Part shown: positions 60,144 through 64,000 of the stretch, one piece after another | Layout of the letters: each line of letters opens with the position of its first letter | Numbering within the stretch: the first letter of the stretch is position 1 | Assembly: GCF_026966905.1 (NCBI RefSeq) | Contig: NZ_JAPUBN010000019.1 | Coordinates: forward strand, 248,001-312,000 | Direction: 5' to 3' | Length of the DNA stretch: 64,000 nt | From: Marinomonas phaeophyticola | GTDB taxonomy: Bacteria > Pseudomonadota > Gammaproteobacteria > Pseudomonadales > Marinomonadaceae | Position numbers and translations under genes: made by a program | The notes under the pieces: generated by a model | Seen by the model: the letters and a program-made list of their open reading frames with translations, nothing else | Databases searched by the model: none | What the model was told of the DNA's origin: nothing

Positions 60144-60536
60144 ATGAATACATCCATTAAAGCCCCAGTTAAAACGAATTTATTCGCATCAAAAGCGCCA
60201 TTAGAATGGGCGATTATCGCTAATGGCCAGTTGTCGACGGCGCAGATTCCAATCGACCCGCAAGGTAATGTGGTTGAAGGAGGGATTGAGGCGCAGGCAC
60301 GTCAGACCATGGATAATCTTAAACATACGATTGAGTCGGCTGAACTCACCATGGATCATGTGACGCAGGTATTAATTTATGTGACGGAGCGATCTCAGTT
60401 ACCTGTTTTTAATAAAGTGTATGCTGAGTATTTTTCCGCCCCCTTTCCTAATCGTGCGGCTATGATTGTGGCTGGTCTTGCAAGAGAAGAAATGCTATGT
60501 GAAGTTGTTGCTTACGCGGCGGTTCCACAAGCATAA
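60144..60536 (+). CDS. RidA family protein
   Basis: A 130-residue RidA/YjgF/UK114 protein; members hydrolyse reactive enamine/imine intermediates. The fold signatures are AIIANGQLSTAQIPIDPQGN, TMDNLKHTIESAELTMDHVTQVLIYV, and the active-site PNRAAMIVAGLAREEMLCEVVAYA with the key Arg (about 104) and a late Glu. The start is somewhat longer than usual. It lies 100 bases after the BCCT gene, before a strong terminator, so it ends the operon. Its presence points to nitrogen-containing intermediates in the pathway. Confidence 0.87.
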   Translation: MNTSIKAPVKTNLFASKAPLEWAIIANGQLSTAQIPIDPQGNVVEGGIEAQARQTMDNLKHTIESAELTMDHVTQVLIYVTERSQLPVFNKVYAEYFSAPFPNRAAMIVAGLAREEMLCEVVAYAAVPQA

Positions 60537-60565
60537 GCGATCAGTTTATGTGATACAGAATAGAC

Positions 60566-60604
60566 AAAAGCTTATTACAGGACATTCCTATAATAAGCTT
60601 TTTT
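60566..60604. terminator. Bidirectional rho-independent terminator after the RidA gene
   Basis: AAAAGCTTATTA pairs perfectly with TAATAAGCTTTT (12 bp) around a 13-base loop, followed by T residues. It can end both the RidA operon and the convergent ydbH-ynbE-ydbL operon. Confidence 0.85.
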
Positions 60605-60634
60605 ATGACTCTTGTATTTTATGGCTGTTGACTG

Positions 60635-60955
60635 CTATTTTTTGATCCATTGTCCGTTTGATTCAATGTAATGGCCATTCTGTGTTTTTTGAAACGCTTT
60701 CGTTGCGGCGAGTGCTTCTACTTGAGGTAGCGTTAAACCGTTCTTCTCGGCTAATTTTAGGTATTGTGCTTTTCGCTTAGCATTGATCTCATTCACTACT
60801 TTTTTAGCTTCGGCATTGTCTACTACAAGGCCAAGATAGCCTGAGTTTCGTTCACCAACTAAGCCTTGGTTCTTTGCTTCGTCTAGTGACAGAGCCCAAG
60901 CGGAAAAAGAGACGCACATAGCGGTTAGTAAGGTAATAAGTTTCATTTTTTTCAT
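60635..60955 (-). CDS. ydbL: YdbL family periplasmic protein (DUF1318)
   Basis: A 106-residue exported protein. ATG 60955 is preceded by AAGGAGA and gives a signal peptide MKKMKLITLLTAMCVSFSAW ending near A-L-S. The mature part has LDEAKNQGLVGERNSGYLGLV, VNEINAKRKAQYLKLAEKNG and a C-terminal GHYIESNGQWIKK, the YdbL/DUF1318 pattern. In E. coli YdbL works with YnbE and YdbH in outer-membrane lipid balance and probably helps control YnbE assembly. It is the third gene of the operon, 10 bases after ynbE. Confidence 0.88.
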   Translation of the reverse strand: MKKMKLITLLTAMCVSFSAWALSLDEAKNQGLVGERNSGYLGLVVDNAEAKKVVNEINAKRKAQYLKLAEKNGLTLPQVEALAATKAFQKTQNGHYIESNGQWIKK

Positions 60956-60965
60956 CTTGATCTCC

Positions 60966-61163
60966 TTAGAATAAGTCACTGTCATCACTGAATAATGAAT
61001 CTAATTCTTTGTCTACTTTGACCCGAATTTCATGGTCGACTTTTACATTTAAATTTATCGTAATCGGTTCTTTTGTGGCCACTTCCACCGTGTGAGTACA
61101 GGCGCTTAATATAAAAATCGCAACCATTGAGGCCAATGCTTTTAGGCCGAATGCTTTTATCAT
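60966..61163 (-). CDS. ynbE: YnbE family outer-membrane lipoprotein
   Basis: A 65-residue lipoprotein: signal MIKAFGLKALASMVAIFILS, lipobox LSAC with Cys 22, then HTVEVATKEPITINLNVKVDHEIRVKV, the strand-forming YnbE core. In E. coli YnbE stacks at the outer-membrane end of YdbH, extending its beta-groove as part of a phospholipid bridge across the periplasm. AAGGAC lies before the ATG. It sits 35 bases after ydbH and 10 bases before ydbL. Confidence 0.9.
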   Translation of the reverse strand: MIKAFGLKALASMVAIFILSACTHTVEVATKEPITINLNVKVDHEIRVKVDKELDSLFSDDSDLF

Positions 61164-61198
61164 TGTGTTGTCCTTTTTGTAGCCTGTTTTAAGCAGTG

Positions 61199-63739
61199 CT
61201 ATTCATGTCGATATTTTTGCTCAACTTTTTGTGTGATCTCATCACTTAAGCGCAATGCTCTAAGTAATGTAAACACATTTTCTTCATGATTGTAGTTAAA
61301 GTTGACTTCTTGAGCTTGTTTTTTATTGTAACCTTTTAAGTTTACATTAAGCGTTAATTCTCCGCTTGGTCCAAGCTTGACTTGACTGTCCAGTTTTTGA
61401 ATATCTAAATTTTCCAATAAACTGAGTACGCTATTGAGCTCTTTTTGTTGAGATTTTATGGCGTTAAAGGCGGCGTTGTTTTCAATGATGAGAGCACCTT
61501 GATCTTGATTGTTTAGTTCTCCTTGCTTTATTTCAATCTGATTCCCATCAAAGGAAATTGGCAGATTACCAGCATAGCGCCCAGTCAATTGGATAGTAGG
61601 ATCATTATAAAGAGCCATTAATTGGCTGGCATCAATGTCTTTAAAACTCAGGTTCGCGGTTTGTGTTAAGGCGCCAATTTGATATTCATCCATCAAAAAA
61701 GCACCACCAAATAGGGTTCCTTTAAGATCGCGTATTGCGATTTGATTGTTTTGTAAAGTAAACCCACCTTCAATATGTTGTAGAATCACGCCGGCACGTA
61801 GCTCTTCAAGGGTGAAATGAGAGTTGTCCAATGTGATTACTTTATCTTGATAGCTGGCCGACGGTCGACTATTTAATTTGTTAATAAGGTAATCCTTGTA
61901 GAGACCGGAGATTTGCTCTAAGGCGAGAGAGAAATGCGCACTCTGTGCTTCTATATCTCCTTTTACTATAGCTGAGAAGTATCCGTTAGTGAGCTGTACT
62001 TCAGGATCAAATTTTCCAATTAAAGGATTTAATCGATCGGCTGTTTGCTTTGGAATACTCAGTGTAAAAGGGTGTCCTTGGTTTGATAAGGTATGTGTTG
62101 CTATTGCTGTGATTCCTTCCGTAGCAATGCGGTGGGAAGCAACGAGGTTTGTTTGATAATGCCCAACTGAGTCCATCTTTAAATTCGACAGTGTGATTTG
62201 GGGGTGTTGCAAGGATTTTAACATGCTAACGGCAGTAAACTGCACATCAGCTTCTGCTGCATCTAGGTCAAACTGCGCCTGAACTGTATTAGTAAAACCA
62301 CTCAATTTAATGGTGTCTGTCTGGTTGAGTTGAATGCGGCTACCGACTATTTGACTGTTTAAGGTCGCCTTTGCTCTCAGCTTACTATCTATTTTGGTAA
62401 CCAGTTTTCCATTGTAATGTTGAAACTGGTAGGTACCTATTTTTCCAGATGCAATCTTGACTTGACTATTGAACTCGCCATTAAACGCACTCGCTCTGTC
62501 TAGTATATCCGTAAACGAAAAGGCACCATTTATAAACGTTTCGGCTGTTTTTAAGCCGATGAAACTGGGTAACTCATCTAATGCTATTTGATACTCTCCT
62601 GTAAGAGTGGCATCACTAAGGTCAGCGCTAATCCGAATGCTATCCACCTTTTTGGTTGTTGCTTGGAGTGTGAATTTGCCTGTGGCGGTATTGGGGTTGT
62701 CTAACAACATTGAAATAGTATGCGCTTTTAACTGATAGGCATTATTTCCAACCTTATCAATGCTGTGCAGAGACATATACGGGATGGACAGCTGATTATT
62801 TAATAACTGGATGGGGTCAGAAACCGTTAATTGCCAATCAAATGCCATTTGATTCATTAAAAATTTTTGAGCATCGGATTGAGCTTGTTGAGCAAGGCAA
62901 GATGGCTGTATCTTAGCTTGAGTGATGAGATCACTTGCATCTATTGTTATTGCTTGGCTAGATAAATCGAAATTGGATTCTAGTGCCCCATGAATCGAAA
63001 AATTCACCTGGCATTGATTAACCGAATAGGGCAACTGACTGTCTATTTGACTACTCAGTTGTAGCCATTGGCTATTTAAAAGAAAAGTATGTCGACTATT
63101 CAACTTTGCCTTCTTCTGCTGAATCGCATTCAGTAACGCAGGGGCTTTTGCCAAGGGGGCTTTTAACAATTCTTTTATTACTCTGTCACTAGATAACTGT
63201 GCGTTCCCAGATACTTGATTGTTTGAAAGCCGGATGTTGGCGTTGATATCTCCAGCGATCAAAAATTGATTGAGTTCGTTTTCTTTAAGGCTTAAATGCA
63301 CCGTACTTAGAAATAGATCACTCTGAATCTGTAGTGATTTTATTGTTAATAAAGGCCGGGATTCTGGGAGAGTGAATGTTAAAAGATCGACTGGGTTTTG
63401 TGCGTCAGTGCTTGTTTGAGATGAAGGGCTAGGTGTTTGAGTTAATGGCCCCATTGATATGGAAGAGTGCTTTAAAGTGGCGTTGTCTATTACTAATTCG
63501 GTGGCACTAAGGTCAATTTCACTTAGTTCTAGTGTTTGACCCTGATATTGAAGACAAATCTTATTTGCTCGTAGGGAAAAACGCTCTGTTATAGACCAAT
63601 CAAAACAATCTAGTTTGATATTGAGTTCAGCAAGCTTTGGCGCTAAATACCATTGAGTTATCGATAGACGATAAGCGTAGGTTATTGATACCGCAATCAA
63701 CAGAATAAATACAATAGTGGCGCTTATACGTGGGAGCAT
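61199..63739 (-). CDS. ydbH: YdbH family AsmA-like intermembrane lipid-transfer protein
   Basis: An 846-residue protein with one N-terminal membrane anchor (ISATIVFILLIAVSITYAYRL, 5-25) and a long periplasmic beta-rich body. The length and the gene order ydbH-ynbE-ydbL identify it. The late block GTLFGGAFLMDEYQ ... LSFKDIDASQLMALYNDPTIQLTGRYAGNLPISFDG (in pieces, about 680-735) is the conserved DUF2937/YdbH C-terminal region. With TamB and YhdP, YdbH moves phospholipids between inner and outer membranes in E. coli. The start is ATG 63739; the 261-bp leader region to the window end carries its promoter, which I cannot pinpoint. Confidence 0.88.
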   Translation of the reverse strand: MLPRISATIVFILLIAVSITYAYRLSITQWYLAPKLAELNIKLDCFDWSITERFSLRANKICLQYQGQTLELSEIDLSATELVIDNATLKHSSISMGPLTQTPSPSSQTSTDAQNPVDLLTFTLPESRPLLTIKSLQIQSDLFLSTVHLSLKENELNQFLIAGDINANIRLSNNQVSGNAQLSSDRVIKELLKAPLAKAPALLNAIQQKKAKLNSRHTFLLNSQWLQLSSQIDSQLPYSVNQCQVNFSIHGALESNFDLSSQAITIDASDLITQAKIQPSCLAQQAQSDAQKFLMNQMAFDWQLTVSDPIQLLNNQLSIPYMSLHSIDKVGNNAYQLKAHTISMLLDNPNTATGKFTLQATTKKVDSIRISADLSDATLTGEYQIALDELPSFIGLKTAETFINGAFSFTDILDRASAFNGEFNSQVKIASGKIGTYQFQHYNGKLVTKIDSKLRAKATLNSQIVGSRIQLNQTDTIKLSGFTNTVQAQFDLDAAEADVQFTAVSMLKSLQHPQITLSNLKMDSVGHYQTNLVASHRIATEGITAIATHTLSNQGHPFTLSIPKQTADRLNPLIGKFDPEVQLTNGYFSAIVKGDIEAQSAHFSLALEQISGLYKDYLINKLNSRPSASYQDKVITLDNSHFTLEELRAGVILQHIEGGFTLQNNQIAIRDLKGTLFGGAFLMDEYQIGALTQTANLSFKDIDASQLMALYNDPTIQLTGRYAGNLPISFDGNQIEIKQGELNNQDQGALIIENNAAFNAIKSQQKELNSVLSLLENLDIQKLDSQVKLGPSGELTLNVNLKGYNKKQAQEVNFNYNHEENVFTLLRALRLSDEITQKVEQKYRHE

Positions 63740-63990
63740 ATGGTCCTTACTTTATTACGGATTGTATAGAGTGGTTACCAGTAACGTTTTTTGACGCGAT
63801 AGCGTTTTACTATTGTTATTGGCTTGTTTTTGATGGTATTAAAATACGACATAATTCCTTTAAAAAAGGCTTCATTAGGCGCTTACCATCTTGAATGCGA
63901 CATCATCATCGCTATTTCTTGAAATAGAAGTTTAAATCTTTTAAATATGAATAAGTTATTTATTAACGTCATGTTTTAAGAGGTAATTTT

Positions 63991-64000
63991 GTGGATGATA
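63991..64000 (+). CDS. Possible start of a divergent CDS cut by the window end
   Basis: AAGAGGTAATTTT followed by GTG (63991) looks like a ribosome site and start codon, with only three codons visible. It would be divergent from ydbH. Too short to identify. Confidence 0.25.

Noticed and set aside
1..64000. CRISPR array
   Set aside because: No regularly spaced 25-40 bp direct repeats were found; the only tandem repeat is the two-copy 126-bp unit at 42157.

Overview
The window reads as chromosome of a marine, moderately AT-rich gammaproteobacterium. Marinomonas or a close Oceanospirillales relative is my best guess. This rests on gene content (sbcB, deaD, pyrC, htpG, ydbH-ynbE-ydbL, an LTA-synthase-type sulfatase) plus several solute-uptake and catabolic clusters, including a BCCT carrier; no 16S gene is present to confirm it.

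Layout. (1) 1-14.4 kb is housekeeping: the 3' part of sbcB, an AI-2E exporter, deaD with its own promoter and terminator, a periplasm-facing sulfatase next to pyrC, a NUDIX hydrolase, a membrane diguanylate cyclase, tRNA-Leu(UAG), a DUF599 membrane protein, a frameshifted O-methyltransferase, htpG and a GNAT acetyltransferase. (2) 14.6-27.2 kb is a two-armed catabolic locus. The minus arm encodes a MaoC hydratase, two family III CoA-transferases, a Gfo/Idh oxidoreductase, a substrate-binding-protein-like protein without signal peptide, an SDR, an IdnD-like dehydrogenase (frameshifted) and a RhaM-type mutarotase. The plus arm encodes a ribose-type sugar ABC importer, a FadR-type GntR regulator and a lactonase-like amidohydrolase. 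Two TGGTnnTACCA palindromes in the divergent promoter region fit the regulator. (3) 27.4-29.2 kb holds a divergent SDR/LysR pair.

(4) 29.5-43.3 kb is the accessory region. All genes lie on the plus strand: DUF3750 lipoprotein, pentapeptide protein, Fic protein, two membrane-anchored GIY-YIG (T5orf172) proteins, a hypothetical pair whose first gene carries two in-frame TGA codons, a TIR protein, a split SMC/ABC-type ATPase, an HNH nuclease with DnaJ-like zinc motifs, a truncated SIR2-like gene and a DUF4386 membrane protein. Related non-coding repeats (19-bp AAAGGGGTCAGACCCCTTT palindromes, pieces of a ~400-bp element, duplicated gene tails) separate the modules. Several module edges look like decayed integron attC ends, but no integrase or complete attC is visible. 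The TIR-ATPase-HNH module, with a Fic protein and paired GIY-YIG proteins nearby, is the best candidate here for an undescribed defence system.

(5) 43.3-51.5 kb is an amino-sugar locus: a GntR/UTRA regulator (frameshifted), a MalFGK-type ABC importer, and divergent nagB, an amino-sugar kinase and nagA. (6) 51.5-60.5 kb is a LysR-controlled locus: a ~573-aa protein of unknown function, DUF3726 and a TauE/SafE exporter on the minus strand; aldehyde dehydrogenase, an altered M19 dipeptidase, a BCCT carrier and RidA on the plus strand. It probably takes up and degrades a betaine-like or sulfonated compound. (7) 60.6-63.7 kb is the ydbH-ynbE-ydbL envelope-lipid operon.

Caution on the sequence: four genes (O-methyltransferase, IdnD-like dehydrogenase, ATPase, UTRA regulator) are each broken by what looks like one missing base in a homopolymer run. 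Read error, true mutation and, for the ATPase, programmed frameshifting must be told apart before function is inferred.
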